Shown here in pieces: positions 33,545-46,600 of a DNA stretch of 64,000 nt. Every line of letters begins with the position of its first letter. Within the stretch, counting starts at the first letter, position 1. The stretch lies in contig MJGA01000007.1 of NCBI GenBank assembly GCA_001910725.1, forward strand, positions 186,001-250,000, in the 5' to 3' direction. This DNA is from Phanerodontia chrysosporium (lineage: Eukaryota > Basidiomycota > Agaricomycetes > Polyporales > Phanerochaetaceae). The translations under genes and the position numbers were made by a program. Below the pieces are notes generated by a model that searched no databases, was not told where the DNA came from, and was given only the letters and a program-made list of their open reading frames with translations.

Positions 33545-34687
33545 ATGTCCGAAGCAGGAACATCTGACTTTGAGCAGGTCGCCGAGAGCACACAGAGCTC
33601 AGAACCATCGACGCCGACGACTGCCGAGGACACCACAGCCAAGGAGGAAGACGACGGCACGATGCGGCCGCACCCAGAGATGTCCTTTGAGGACGGGAAC
33701 ATCATGATCGTTGCGGAGACGACGACGTACCGGGTGCACCGGAGCGTGCTCTCGCGCAAGTCTGCGTTGTTCAAGGACCTGCTGAGTCTGCCGCAGCCGG
33801 ACACGGCGGAGACGTTGGACGGGCTGCCGGTCGTGCGGCTGCTAGACCGCGCGGAGGACATCACGATGCTGCTCGACGCGATCTACAACAGCGCAAAGTG
33901 AGCGATCCCTGCCCCGACCTGCTAGCGCCGCCCGCTGACTGCCCGGCGCCCGCGCAGGTACCGCTTCCGCGACGACGAGACGCCGGGGTGGGCGACCGTG
34001 CGGCGGCTGCTCGAGCTCGGGACGAAGTACCAGGTCGAGGAGCTGCGGGAGGAGGCCGTGCACCAACTGCACGCGCGGTACCCGCGCAAGATCGGCGACT
34101 GGGACTACACGTGCCGCACGGACGCAGACACGGCCGCGACGGTCGTGGTCTCGTACCCGATCGAGGAGGACGTCGCGATTGCGAACGTCGCGCGCACGCA
34201 CGGCCTCCCGGACATTCACCTCGCCGCGCTCTACGGCTGCTGCTCGCTCTCGCCGGATGTCCTCGTGCGCGGCGGCCGCCCCGCCGCCGACGCGGAGGCG
34301 GGCAGCCCCGACGCTGCGCCTGCAGAGCGGCTGTGCGAAGACGACCTCATCGCGTGCCTACAGGGCAAGGAGAACCTGCTCGTGTGCGCGCGGGCGGACG
34401 TGCGGATGGGGCTGTTTGCCGCGGAAGAGCGTCCAGAGGCGTGTCAGCACCCGGTCGAGTGCGGAGAGCACACAGAGCGGCTGCTCGCGCGGTACCGCAC
34501 TGCAGAGGCGCGCCCGCGCCGTTTGTACGACCCACTCAGGCCGGACGACGACGAGATTGAGCGGCACTGTGTCGAGGCGGGGCTCTGCCACGAATGCATC
34601 AAGTTCTTCCTCGCGCGACACGCACAGCTGCGTCAGAAGGTCCGCGACAACCTCGCGTCGTACATCTGTGTCGGCAAGACGGAGTAG
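33545..34687 (+). CDS. BTB/POZ domain protein 1
   Basis: Exons 33545-33897 and 33958-34687 give 360 residues. After an acidic Ser/Thr-rich head, residues about 48-135 form a BTB fold: FEDGNIMIVAETTTYRVHRS, VLSRKSALFKDLLSLPQ and DAIYNSAKYRFRDDETPGW. In Agaricomycetes many such proteins lack further known domains; BTB folds usually mediate dimerisation or binding to cullin 3. The rest is a helical region with TKYQVEELREEAVHQLHARY and Cys/His-rich spots (LCHECIKFF). It reads without breaks, and its codon use is very GC-rich. A paralog lies at 60844-61887 with the intron at the equivalent place (before YRF). The target or partner cannot be read from the sequence. Confidence 0.88.
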
Positions 34688-34831
34688 CGAGGCCGCTTGG
34701 TTGCTGAGCGATGAGATCCACTGCAGTAAAGTTCCAATTATACCCATGCTTTAGTCCATATGTAGTTGCGATGTTGTACAATGTAATGTAACAATAGCCT
34801 GGTATCACGACAATGTAACCGTACCCATTAT

Positions 34832-36617
34832 TCACGGCTCGTCCAGAAAGTTCAAGCACCCCTGCGAGCATCCCCGCCAGAGCACGGGGACGCCGCCCTC
34901 GACCCCGGTGTTCTGCCCTGCGATCACAGCTTCCCAGGAGAACCGCTCCTCAGCGTGCCGTACGAACACAGCGCGCTCTCCCGCGTGCACCGGAGAGCGG
35001 CACACGCCGATCCCAGGATGCGTCTCTGCGCGATCATCTTCTGCGTCGGTGAGGGGCGTATCGAGCACGAACGACGCGCTCCGTCGGATGCGCTTCGCCG
35101 GCGACGCCTGCATGCTCGCGTCCGCCCTCGCGACGGCGCGCGGGCAGCACGCGCGCAGGTCCTCGAGCAGCCATCGCGGGTAGTCGTCGGGCAGCGGCAG
35201 GGAGTGCCTGCCCTCGAGCACCGTCTCGCCAGGTCGCGAGTCCGGCCGGAGCGACTCCTCCTTGTTCTCGGCGAGTAGCGTGCGGAGACAGTATTCTGCG
35301 AGCGACGGGATGGAGAAGTGCGATACCGTCGGTGTTACACCACGTGTCTTGTCCCGCGCGTCTTCCGGAGGTTGCATCCACGGGTTGCCTTGTAGGACGA
35401 GAGATGCCAGGCGCATGTTGAGCATCTCGGCGGGCAGGTACGTGAGCTTATTTTGTGCAATGTTCAGCGTCTGCAGGTTCGTCAGGTGCGCGATCTGCGG
35501 CGGCATCCGCGTGAGCCTGTTTCCGCCTGCAGGTGGTCAGCAGGAGGCGAGTGTTCAGAACCATAACACTCACGGAGATTCAGCTCTACGAGGCCGTGCA
35601 GCCAGAACAACTCTAGCGGGAGCTTCGTGATCTGATTTTGGGCGAGTGAGACGAAGAGCGAGTTGACAGGGGTGTCCGAACTCTTGCTCTTGGGCCGTAG
35701 CTGAGCCATGGAGGGAGACTTCAGGAGTCTAGAATGGTCACCCTGTGCGAGGAACGGCTCGTTGTGAAAGGGATTGGTCGGTACAGTGACGGAACGCGTG
35801 AACAGTCGTGACCGGGGTGCAAACTCTGTCTTGGATGCTGCGCTCTCTGGCTGTAAAACGACGAGTGATGCGAGATCGCCTATTGAAGGCGGGATATAAG
35901 TCAAGGGGGTGCTTATTAGCCCAGAATTACTGGTACGATGGGTCAAAAACTGACTCAGAGTAGAAATGAAAGTACTCACTCGAGGTTGATGACACCGTTG
36001 GCCTCATTGACGGCTCTTTCGATTGTCCTCTCCCAGACGTCTTTCTCGCGCTGTCCACGGCTATAGTATACCGGATGTGCATCGTCTTCATCTTCGCTGA
36101 GATTGACAGCATCTGGGTCGTATGTATATGCTGCTGGTCGTGCCCTCGTCGAGAATAGATGCGCTGGCGGTATGGCACAGTCCGATGAGCTAGCGCTCGC
36201 CACGGAGAGTGTACGACTGGATCTGCTTGACTTCTTCTCCCACTCCGGAGGTTGCCAAGCAGCGTTGGCGTCGCCCGCGAGCGGGTCGTGCGGGATTGCG
36301 GTCGAGGTCGTGTGACGTGAGTGTGACGACGAGTCATCGAGGCTGAACACGTCGCTTTCGAGAGAGCTGGTAAATTCAAGGCGTCTTCCAGGAGTCCGCT
36401 TTTCGTAGAGTCGCGGAGGGCGGACGGCTTTGGTAGAGGCGGCGAACGGATGCGCAGGGCCTGGCGACGGCGGAGGCGAATGCGACAAGGGCGCGAGGGG
36501 AGGAGACGAGATGGGAGACGAGTCGCATGGTCCAAACGACGGCGAGGAGGCTGGCGAGGATGTTGGAGGCGGCGACGGCGCGCCAAAACGATTCGGTGAC
36601 TCCGTGAAAGACGACAT
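34832..36617 (-). CDS. Leucine-rich repeat protein
   Basis: Exons 36617-35980, 35929-35574 and 35526-34832 join in frame to 562 residues. An in-frame Met at 36689 would add 24 residues; MSSFTESPNRFGAPSPPPTS is preferred as a typical start. The first 210 residues are disordered and Ser/Pro-rich. Residues about 290-390 contain consecutive leucine-rich repeats: NSLFVSLAQNQITKLPLELF, LVELNLRGNRLTRMPPQIAH, LQTLNIAQNKLTYLPAEM and LASLVLQGNPW. The C-terminal part has a conserved-looking block (LPDDYPRWLLEDLRACCPRA) and ends CRSPVHAGERAVFVRHAEER ... LNFLDEP, with several Cys and His. Such repeats mediate protein binding; the partner is unknown. It converges with BTB protein 1, only about 145 bases away. 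Confidence 0.85.
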
Positions 36618-36939
36618 GGAAGAGAGCGCGCGCCGTGCGGGGAAAGCGACTTTGATCAACCGGAGTATGCCGAGAGCGTGAGCTTTCACGTGACCGTGGC
36701 AGCGGGATCTTCGTGGCGTCAGATTAGATAGGCGCGGGATTGCTTATCGCGAAGATAAGCGACAGGGAAGCATGGCGCACATTCCGCGCAGCTGAATGTA
36801 TGCGCCTTTTTTTGCGTGGTGGAGAGCTCTACTCTATGTGTGCTGTATACTGCGGCGAGTCAGTATAGAGGAGCAGAAGTAGAAGGCCTAGATGCACGCT
36901 ACAAGTACTGCACGGGAGCGGGAGGACTCAGGAGGAGGA

Positions 36940-36966
36940 GGGGAGGGGAGGGGAAGGAAATGGGGG
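36940..36966 (+). other. Potential G-quadruplex tract
   Basis: Four G runs of four or more (36940-43, 36945-48, 36950-53, 36962-66) are separated by loops of 1, 1 and 8 bases. It sits in the spacer upstream of the divergent LRR gene and near the centre of the array. Confidence 0.5.
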
Positions 36967-38321
36967 CAGAGAACGTGCCCCGGAGCTGCAGACTTACACA
37001 TGGTGGAGTTGGAGATCGAGTGTGCTTCTGGGACACGTCGACGTTACCTCTCCTTCAGCCTTTGGCATGACGCGTTGACGCGTCTGTCACAAGCCTGGAC
37101 TCCTATTCAGCATCGTATGTCGCACGTAAACAACCGTGTGACTCAATAAGCTGTCGGGTCGTAATGAACATTGACTTCCGCACTAATATGACTACGCAGT
37201 TGTGCAATTCATATAATATGTACTCAGTAGTTTCGTACTTCTAAAAGTGGACCAACCCTAGAATTTATGGACAATGTCTGAAATTGGTGATACGTCAGAT
37301 ATTCGACCGTCGACCTCAATCTATGAGAGGTACGCGACAGCTCAGTACGCTCAAGCCGGTGGCAGTACAGCATATCTGGTCTGAGGCAATCCGGGGCAGT
37401 CTGCAGATGAGACCCTTTGAGCACTGCGAGGGCCCAAGACACGCGTGGAAGGAGGGCGGGATGCTAAACATCTGGCAAAATATGTGCGAGACCGCGTATT
37501 GCTCCCACGTTATGGGCGAATGAGTCGGCGTCGCCTCGGAGGCGTGTCAACAGAACGAAGTTGCGTGGCCTGCGCATACTCCGGCCGCGATCGCAGCTCG
37601 AATTCTGTTACTGTGCATTGTAGGTCATACAGTCATCTAGAGGTGTCTACGTTCTTACTGATAACCTGTTTGCTGTGGAATCCGACTAGCAGGACAGGCC
37701 ATGGCTAGGTAATACGTTACCAGACTGCCGTGCCTCTTGGACAGCCATCGCTCGTTGGCGCCAGTCTAACTGGCAGCGACATTCCGGCCATCCTAGATCT
37801 GCAACCTGCTTCCGCCGCCGGCTTTACCACCTAGCACCCGTCGATCACCAGGTAAGGTCGATCAGCATATGCCGAATATGCCTCCGCACTCCTAGGTTGC
37901 ACTCCTGACACGCACCGCCAAGTCATGATGAAGGCTGCAACGCCGGGGCAAAACCTTCGGAGCCACAGGCCTCGAAGTCTAGGCAGCGTGCACCCAGCAA
38001 CCGTTGTTCGTACGGCCTCCACGGTCGCCGGGCCCGCCGCTGTGTCTATACACATGTGCATCGCCCGAGATCGGCTTCATCGTTTTCCCACGCAGCGCGT
38101 GCGGGCCCGGGGGCGTCAATTACGCAGTGTTGCTCACTCGCCCGAATCGGTGTGACATCTCGGACACACGCCCGCCTCTTTGCGCAGTGGACGGCACCTG
38201 CGATACCCGTGCTGCATCTCCGGAGTGTAGTGATGGGTGCAGAGTGGTATGGCGACCGTACGCAAGGCCGAGCATGCTCGACGAGGCTGTTACAGGAGGT
38301 CAGGGGAAGGGGGTGGCGGCT

Positions 38322-38327
38322 TATAAG
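38322..38327 (+). promoter_or_regulatory. TATA box of CYP505-4
   Basis: TATAAG 84 bases before the ATG at 38411, with a C/A-rich leader between. Confidence 0.45.
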
Positions 38328-38410
38328 CTGGCCAAGTCTCGCCGTCGAAGCTGCATTGCACCCAACCTCCCCCTTACAACTACAGTTGAGAACCAGCCAA
38401 CACACAGAAG

Positions 38411-41400
38411 ATGTCGCAGCCCATCCCGATGCCGCCCTCTGTTCCCTTCCTGGGTCACGTCACGACCATAGATGCGGAGCTCCCGGTCATGTCCTTCCGG
38501 CTCCTCGCCAAGCAATACGGCGAAATATACGAATTGAACATGTTAGGCAGGTGCACTTTCTAATTTCTCTTCCAATGTGGCTGAACTGGTCGGATAGGCA
38601 AGAGGATGCTCGTCATTAACACGCAAGAGCTCCTGCACGAAGTCTCTGACGAGAAGCGCTTCCGCAAGATCGTCTCTGGGGGTCTGAACGAAGTCCGCAA
38701 CGCGGCAGGTGATGGCCTTTTTACAGTACGTTAACTTCTTGTATCTCCTCGAAAAGAGGAAGTAATCCCCGCTGTCAGGCACACGCCGACAAGGAACAGA
38801 ATTGGGCTATCGCTCGTGAGTTGTCTCGTACGGATGATCGCTCCTGAACCCCACTCATGACAACCGCACTCATAGACCGCATCCTAATGCCGTCGTTCAG
38901 CGCCATGAACATGCGCAACATGTTTGACGATATGGTTGACGTCGTGTCCCAGCTTGTGCTGAAATGGGAACGGTGCGTGTCCTGCCAGGCTGTCACAGGT
39001 GGTCTCTCTCGTGCTCATGGCTACCACAGCTTCGGACCCTACCACAAGATCAATCCAGCCGACGACTTTACAGCGCTCACCCTGGAAGCAATCTCTTTCT
39101 GCGCGATGTCCTATAGGTGTGTATATCAGGACTTTCTTGCAGCGCGCCTTCCTGACGCGTTTCTTCTAGGATGAACACCTTCTACATGGTATGTTTGTGA
39201 ACGATTCACAAGGGTTGATATCGTACTTAATCTATCTTAGAACGATGTACACCCGTTCGCCCGCGCCATGTCCGACTTTTTGCTCGAAAGCGGCGCGCGA
39301 GCGCGCCGGCCGGGTATCATCGCGCCGTTCATGCGCTCCGCGAACGCCAAATATCAGCAGGACATCGACGTGCTGATGAACTTTGTTGACGAGAGTGCGT
39401 ACTTGCTTCCGGGCCTTGCGAAATGCTCACGTAGATGCGACTGGCAGTTATTGCGGACCGCAGAGCGCACCCGACGGACAAGAAGGACATTTTGAACGTG
39501 ATGCTTCATGCAACGGATAAAGAGACTGGGCTTGGCATGACTGAGGATAACATTAGGCGTAACGTCAGTTTCTCTGTTTTCGATAGCGTCCCTATATTGA
39601 CTGCGACTCTCCAGCTTCTCACATTCCTTATTGCCGGTATGTATGATTAAGAAAGACAGTCATGAGAAAGAAATTAACCTCATCATTCGCCATTAGGTCA
39701 TGAAACCACATCCGGTACGCATGCTCTCGTTACTCTTAAACAGCGTTCCCGCTGACCTGCCTGCAGGCATGTTAACATTCATAATGTACTATCTGCTGAA
39801 GCACCCCGAGGCAATGCGCAAGTTACGTGAAGAAGTCGACACCGTGATCGGCGAGCGCCCCATGACGGTCGACGACGTGAACAAGCTGCCGTACCTTATC
39901 GGTGAGCGTGGCACTCCCTGGCACATGCCCTCTCTGACCCTTGCTCGCAGCGGTAATGCGTGAGGCGCTGCGTCTCGGCCCGCCTGCCTCCGCGCGCGGC
40001 GCATCGCCGTACGAGGACACTACAATCGGTGGCGGCAGGTTCGCCGTCCCGAAGGACACATTCATCATGTGCAGTCTGTACAACATTCACCGTGATACGA
40101 AGGTCTGGGGTGAAGACGTGAGTGCGCGTTCCGTCTTTGCGGGGCTGCAGGTGCTGACACGCGACGCAGGCTGAGGAGTTCAGGCCAGAGCGGATGCTGG
40201 ACGGAAAGTTTGAGGCGATGCCGGTGGGTATATGCGTTGACTTGGGCGTGGATGAGGACTGAGTGAGTCTGTGTCAGCCCGACTCCTGGCAGCCGTTCGG
40301 GTACGGCATGCGCGGTTGCATTGTAGGTTCCTCCAGTTCCACTTCTCTCCCTCCAAGCTCACAGACATCCAGGGCCGCCCGTTCGCCTGGCAAGAAGCGC
40401 AGATCGCGCTCGTGTACCTTATGCAGCGCTTCACCTTTGCGATGGCCGACCCCGGCTACGATTTGCGCCTGAAGCAGACGCTCACGATCAAGCCGCACGA
40501 GTTCTTCATCCACGCCATCCCGCGCGCGGATCGCGCACACGGTGCGCCGCTCTTCAGCACGCCGTCGCCCCTCCGCCCACGCGCCGCGTCGAGCGCGCAG
40601 CCGCCCGCAGATACCGCCGGACGCACGCCGGTGTATGTCCTCTACGGATCGAACACGGGCACCTCCGAGGGCTTTGCGCAGCGCATTGCGTCGGCGGCAG
40701 CGGGTAAAGGTATGTATTCACGGTGTATGCTACATGCACTAGACGCTCACTGCGCCTATAGGCTTCCGAGCCACGATCGGCACGCTCGACTCTGCCGCGG
40801 CGCACCTCCCGACGGACGGGCCGTTGTTATCGTCACGGCGTCGTACGAAGGTCAGTGTCCGCCCGCTCCCGTATCGAACGTCCGCTCACGAGCCAACGCA
40901 ATCCAGGCCAGCCTGCGGACAACGCCGCGCACTTCGTCGAGTGGCTGTCGAGCCTGCAAGGCACAGAGCTTGAGGGCGTGCGCCATGCCGTCTTCGGCTG
41001 CGGGAACCGCGACTGGCAGGCCACGTACCAGCGCGTCCCGACGCTCGTCGACGACACGCTCACCGCGCGCGGCAGCATCCCGCTCGTCCTGCGCGGCGCC
41101 GGCGACGCGGCCGCGAGCGACTTTTTTGAGGCGTTCGAGAAGTGGGAGACTGGCCTCTGGGGCGCACTGCGTGAGGTGGGCTGGCTTGTGGTTTTGTGCT
41201 GGGAGGGCGGTCGTGCTGATGGACCTTTCAGGCCTATGGGGTTGCAACAGGCGCGGACGCCGAGTCCGGCATTTCAATTGAAACGCTCGACACTGGCAAG
41301 GGGCGCGCGAGCATCTTGCGCCAGCCTGATGCTGCGTTGGGGACAGTTGTCGAAAACAGGTCCTCACTGCCCCTGGAGCGCCCGAGAAGCGTCATATCGG

Positions 41401-42735
41401 TAAGTCGCCCAGACGTTCTGTGCTATTGTGGCTGACCCAGAAATGTGCAGAATTCAAGTTGCCGGAGGGAATGACCTATCAGACGGGCGATTATCTCGCT
41501 ATGTGAGATTCACGTTTCCAATATGCAGAAGACGGAGCTGACCAGCGCTCAGTCTGCCGGTAAACCCGCAAAGAGATGTCCACCGTGCTCTCGCCCGCTT
41601 TGGTCTGCTCCCAGACCAAGAGGTATGTCATTCATAGCTAATCCAGAGATGCGGCCTGACACCCCAGCAGATCACGATTCGCTCGGCGGGTCCAACAACG
41701 CTCCCCACCGACCGCCCGTGAATGTGTCCACCCTGCTCAGTGGCTACGTAGAGCTTGGCCAGCCCGCCACAACGCGCGATCTGCGGCTGCTCAGCGAGCA
41801 CGCCAAGTCTGACAGCACGAAAGCCGCGCTGCAGGCACTCGTCGACAACTATGCGAAGGACGTGCTCGGCGCGCGGCTGAGCGTGCTCGACATCCTCGAG
41901 GCTCACGCCGACATCGCGCTGCCGTTCGCGGCCTTCCTAGACACGCTACCAAGCATGCGCGTGCGCCAATACAGCATCTCGTCCTCGCCACTCGCAGACG
42001 CCGCGCACGCGTCGCTCACCATCAGTGTGCTGGCCGCGCCCGCGCGCTCGGGCGCCCCGAGCGTTTCCTTGGCGTTGCGTCGACGTTCCTCGGCGGCCTG
42101 CGGGCGGGCGACCGGGTCCCGCTCGCCGTGCGCCCCTCCGCGGCGGCGTTCCACCCGCCCGCGACCCCTCCGTGCCCCTGCTCCTCGTCGGCGCCGGCGC
42201 CGGCCTCGCGCCGCTTCGCGGCTTCCTCCAGGAGCGCGCGCTCCAGAAGAAGGCCGGTCGTGACGTCGCGAAGAGCATCCTGTTCTTCGGGTGCCGCAGG
42301 CCCGACGAGGACCTGCTCTATGGCGATGCGGAGCTCAAAGAGTGGCAGGAGCTCGGTGTCGTAGACGTTCGTCCCGCCTTCTCGAGGGCGCCGGAGCAGT
42401 CGTTCGGGTGCAAGTATGTGCAGGAGTAAGTGATGGCCTTCTCGTCTCCGTGTTGTCTTACCAATGGCATTGTAGCCGTGTGTGGCATGATCGCGCGGAG
42501 GCTGTCGCAACCTTCAAAGCTGGTGCCAAGGTGAGCTACTACCGCATGCTGTCTTGTGACGACCACACTCAACGTTTGCCAGTTGTACATATGTGGCTCG
42601 AGTAAAATGGCGGCGGGAGTGAAGGAACAAATCGTGCTCATCGTCCAGGAGGACAGCAAGCTCGAGTACCCGGAGGCAGTCGAGAAGTTTGAGAAAATCA
42701 TGGTCGGAAGATTCGCCACCGATGTGTTTGAATAG
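38411..42735 (+). CDS. CYP505: CYP505-4: P450-reductase fusion monooxygenase (four frame breaks)
   Basis: Type I copy, closest in motifs to CYP505-1 and -6. The start MSQPIPMPPSVPFLGHVTTI lies at 38411. Motifs: MLTFIMYYLLKHPEAM after helix I, REALRL for ExxR, FRPERMLDGKFEAMP, heme loop FGYGMRGCIG with the Cys codon at 40317-40319, FMN loop YGSNTGTSEGFAQR, FAD loop RQYSISSSPLADA, NADPH loop GAGAGLAPLRGF, and the tail VGRFATDVFE with a stop at 42733-42735. Single missing bases shift the frame at about 40823 (GGGCCG-TTG), 41360 (AGG-TCC), 42053 (GCGCCCC) and 42162 (CCCGC-GACC). Restoring one base at each place brings back family sequence (DGPVVIVTASYEG, ENRVLTAPGAPEKRHI, ERFLGVASTFLGGL, PPADPSVPLLL). 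As written the protein would be truncated in the FMN domain. Confidence 0.88.
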
Positions 42736-43601
42736 GTCGGCACTACGTACTCATACTAAATGATTGGATGCAAAACCCCAACATATTCGCTGTCTGGCGG
42801 CCAAGGATGGCATTCAAGATGCGAGTTCGAGATCTTGGTCAATTGTGCCGACTCATCTATGGATGAACTGGAAAGAATACCATACCACCGCGTGGGCCGT
42901 TGCAAGATTACTCTGTCCTCTGCAGCTGGGCTCGTCGGCGTAGCTCCGCCTGTGCAAAGCGCGACGCGACCGCCAACGTTGGTGCACGTGCCTTCGGTCA
43001 ACTTGCACGTGATCTATGGCTTGGAACGCTAATCGCGATTCGCGATCCCAACCTCACTTCTGAAAGTAAAGCAGCTTACAAGTCGTAACACGCAAGCCAT
43101 ATACACATTTCAATACATACTGTAGCGCTTATTCTAGGTTCGGAGCTGACATGTTCTCATTTTCAGCGCCCCGAGGACGACACGACGCCCGGGGCCCGGA
43201 CGGGTTTGCTTTTCTTTCTCTACATCCATCTCCACACCCTCGCTGCGACCCTTCTATGAAGCCCATGCACCAGCAGAAATATACATGCGTTGGTAAATCA
43301 TATAGCCTCTCCAATCAGACTTGATTGACGCTGACTGATGTTCAATCCATGTAGTTCGGTACGGCGCACTTTGCCTATCGCAAGCGCGAGCGACATCGAG
43401 AATGAGGGCCACGGGCTCGGAGCGCCAGGTCTCACCGCCCGACCCTTGCGATACGAAGCTGGCGATAATTCGTGTGCGCAAAACCTTGGGGATGCGTAGT
43501 GCGTTCCCCAGCAGCAGGGCCGTCCCCTCGCCCTAGTGATACTTGAGGCCTTGAGGCCTTGAGGGCTTCTCTACCGACCGCCACATCCGCTCAACGCGAC
43601 C
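42736..43601. other. Intergenic, CYP505-4 to CYP505-5
   Basis: 866 bases with no supported gene. A threefold CTTGAGGC-type direct repeat lies at about 43542-43566, just before the CYP505-5 start. No TATA box is obvious. Confidence 0.45.
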
Positions 43602-46600
43602 ATGACCCATCCAATCCCGACCCCACCCACAGTCCCGCTTCTCGGCCATGCAACGCTGATCGACCACGACTTCCCGATGGGCACAAACGCGCTGTGGGCG
43701 CGAGAGTACGGCGAGATATTCCGGATGTGCTTCCCAGGTGCGGTTCTTGCTAGTGCAGAAGCATCCCGGCGGGCTGACGTTTAGCAGGCAGAACGGTGTA
43801 TGTTGTCTCGAGCTACGAACTCGTGCACGAGGCTTCCAACGACAAGCTGTTCCGCAAGAGTGTGGGGGGCCCGCTTGCCGAGCTGCGCAGTTCTGTCGGA
43901 GATGGGCTCGTCACGGTACGTAGCACGTCCTACAGAGCTACTTGCTAGACTAAGGCTCGCGTCAGGCTAATGTACCAGGAGAAGAAAACTGGGGCATTGC
44001 ACGTAAGACTGCCGAATCATATCGTTAATGACTCCGCTGAACGTCAAGCGCAGATCGAGTGCTCATGCCGTGCTTCAGCACGATTAGCCTGAGGAATATG
44101 TTCGACGACATGGTTGACGTTGTCTCACAGCTGGTGCTTAAATGGGAGAGGTAGGCGGTGGTATATCCTGACTGTATGCGCTCTCAACTGAACCTTTTCC
44201 CAGGTTCGGGCCGCATTACAGGATTGACCCTGCAGAGGACTTCACGGCTCTCACATTCGAGGCGATCTCATTATGCTCCATGTCATACAGGTACGCTGCC
44301 TGCCTTGCCTCGCCGAGCCGCGCTAAATGCAAAACGCAGGATGAACCCATTCTACAACGTACGTACCCTCGTGATGTGAGGCCCATAGTTTACTGACGTC
44401 TTGTGTAGAGCGCCATGCACCCATTCGCGGCTGCAGTGGTCGACTTCCAGGTCGAGTGCATGGCCCGCTCGCGTCGAGGCAAATTGCTCAACGCGCTCAT
44501 ACGCAGCGCCAAGACGAAATTCGAGCAGGACCGGGACTTGCTCATGCAGTACGCCGACGAGAGTACGTTTCCCGCGGTTCAGGATATTGTAGTGCGTCTC
44601 TTAATGCAATGGAGCAGTTCTAGAGGATCGCAAAGCACACCCAATCGAGAAGAAGGATGTCCTCTGGACAATGATCAATAGGGCGGACCCTGTCACTGGG
44701 AAGAAGATGACAGACCTGAGCGTAAAACAGAACGTACGCCTCTCCATTTATCTTGCATACTTCCTAGCTAAACACATTATGCTGCAGCTATTGACTCTCT
44801 TGATGGCTGGTCAGTGCCGCATATACTCAGTTTCTACGGAATCTTGCTGACTGGTGCGCCTTGCAGGCCACGAAACGACATCGGGTATGCGCACAGACCA
44901 ATAGAACGACTCAGACCTAATCTGATATCGAACTAGGCATGCTGACTTTTGCCATGTACCATCTTCTCAAAAACCCCGAAGCGATGCGCAAGCTGCGCGA
45001 GGAGGTTGACACCATCATTGGGGACCGCGCGATGACGGCAGACGACCTGAGCCGGCTCCCATACCTCGTCGGTGCGTTCGTCCTCTCCCCTCTTATTGAC
45101 CGCTCCACTGACGCTGTAGGGCGCCAGCGGTGATGCGCGAGACACTGCGACTGAGCCCAAGTGCACCTGCGCGGATCGTCCAGGCGATGGAGGCGACGAC
45201 GCTTGGCGGCGGCAAATATGCGATCGCAAAGGACGACACGCTTCTCATCGCAACCTATGTCTCGCAACGCGACCCCGCGATCTGGGGCCCCGACGTACGT
45301 GTGCCGCCCGTCCTCCTGCCCTTGCAGTTGTCCATACTTGTCTTTCAGGCGGAAGAGTTCAGGCCGGAACGCATGCTCGACGGCAAGTTTGAGGCGCTCC
45401 CTGTACGTGCGCATGGCCCATCATTCCAAAGAGATGCTGAACACTTTCCTTAGCCCGACGCGTGGCAGCCCTTCGGCGCGGGCATTCGCTCCTGCATCGT
45501 GCGTCACTCGGTGCCCCGCAGCACTCCGCCGCCTCACTGACCACGACACACAGGGCCGGCCTTTCGCGTGGCAGGAGGTGCAGATCGTGCTCGTCTCGCT
45601 CATGCAGCGCTTCACGTTTGCCTTCGCGGATGGCCACTATGACCTGCGCATGAAGCAGACGCTCACGATGAAGCCGCATGACTTCTACATCCACGCCATA
45701 CCTCGCACGGACCGTGCGCGCGTGCCGCCGCTACTCGGTGTCCGTGCGGCGCCTGCGCAGAGCACCGATGGTGAGAAGGGCAAGGTGGAGGCGGGGGAGG
45801 GCGCGCCGCCGATGTATGTGTATTTTGGATCGAATATGGGTACCGCCGAAAGTTTTGCGCAGCGTATTGCGGGGGACGCGGGGAGACATGGTATGGATTT
45901 CTGTCGCCAGACATTCTAGGCGTGGCTGACGGTGAGCATAGGCTTCAAGGCCACAGTCGCGCCCCTCGACGCGGCAGTCGAAAAGCTGGCGAGTGATGGT
46001 CCGTCGTCGTTATTACCGCATCCTACGAAGGTGCACCCTCTCTCTTACACCTCCCGTTCGCACTGACACCCAGCATTACCACCAGGCAAGCCGCCGGACA
46101 ATGCCGGGCACTTCGTCGAGTGGCTCTCGAATCTGGGCGACGAGAGCGCGCTAGCGGGCGTGTCCTTTGCTGTCTTCGGCTGTGGCAATCGCGACTGGGC
46201 ACGCACGTTCCAGCGCATCCGACGCTCGTCGACGATGCGCTCGGTGCACACGGCGGCGCGCGCATCGTCCCGCGTGGCGTCGGTGACGCCAGCGCGGGGA
46301 GCTTCTTTGAGTCCTTCGCGAATTGGGAGGAGGGCCTGTGGGCCGCGCTTGCCGAGGTACGCTCGCACCTGCTCTGTTCGCTGTGCAAGGCTAAAAGGGT
46401 TGCGGGGCAGAAATATGAGACAGCGAAGCCGACGTCGGCGGTGGGCTCGAGCTCGTAGTAACCGACGCAGGACCCGGTCGTGCCGATGCGCTGCGCCAGC
46501 CTGATACGACGATGGGTACCGTGGTCGAGAATCGCGTCCTCACGGCCCCAGGTGCGCCGGTGAAGCGACACATTGGTGTGTTCCACGTCTCTATGCTTTG

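Larger units (their letters stand above)
36618..38410. other. Central spacer before CYP505-4
   Basis: About 1.8 kb without a supported gene: LRR gene promoter, a G-rich tract at 36940-36966, AT-richer sequence around 37150-37300 and the CYP505-4 promoter. It lies close to the centre of symmetry of the cluster. Confidence 0.5.
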
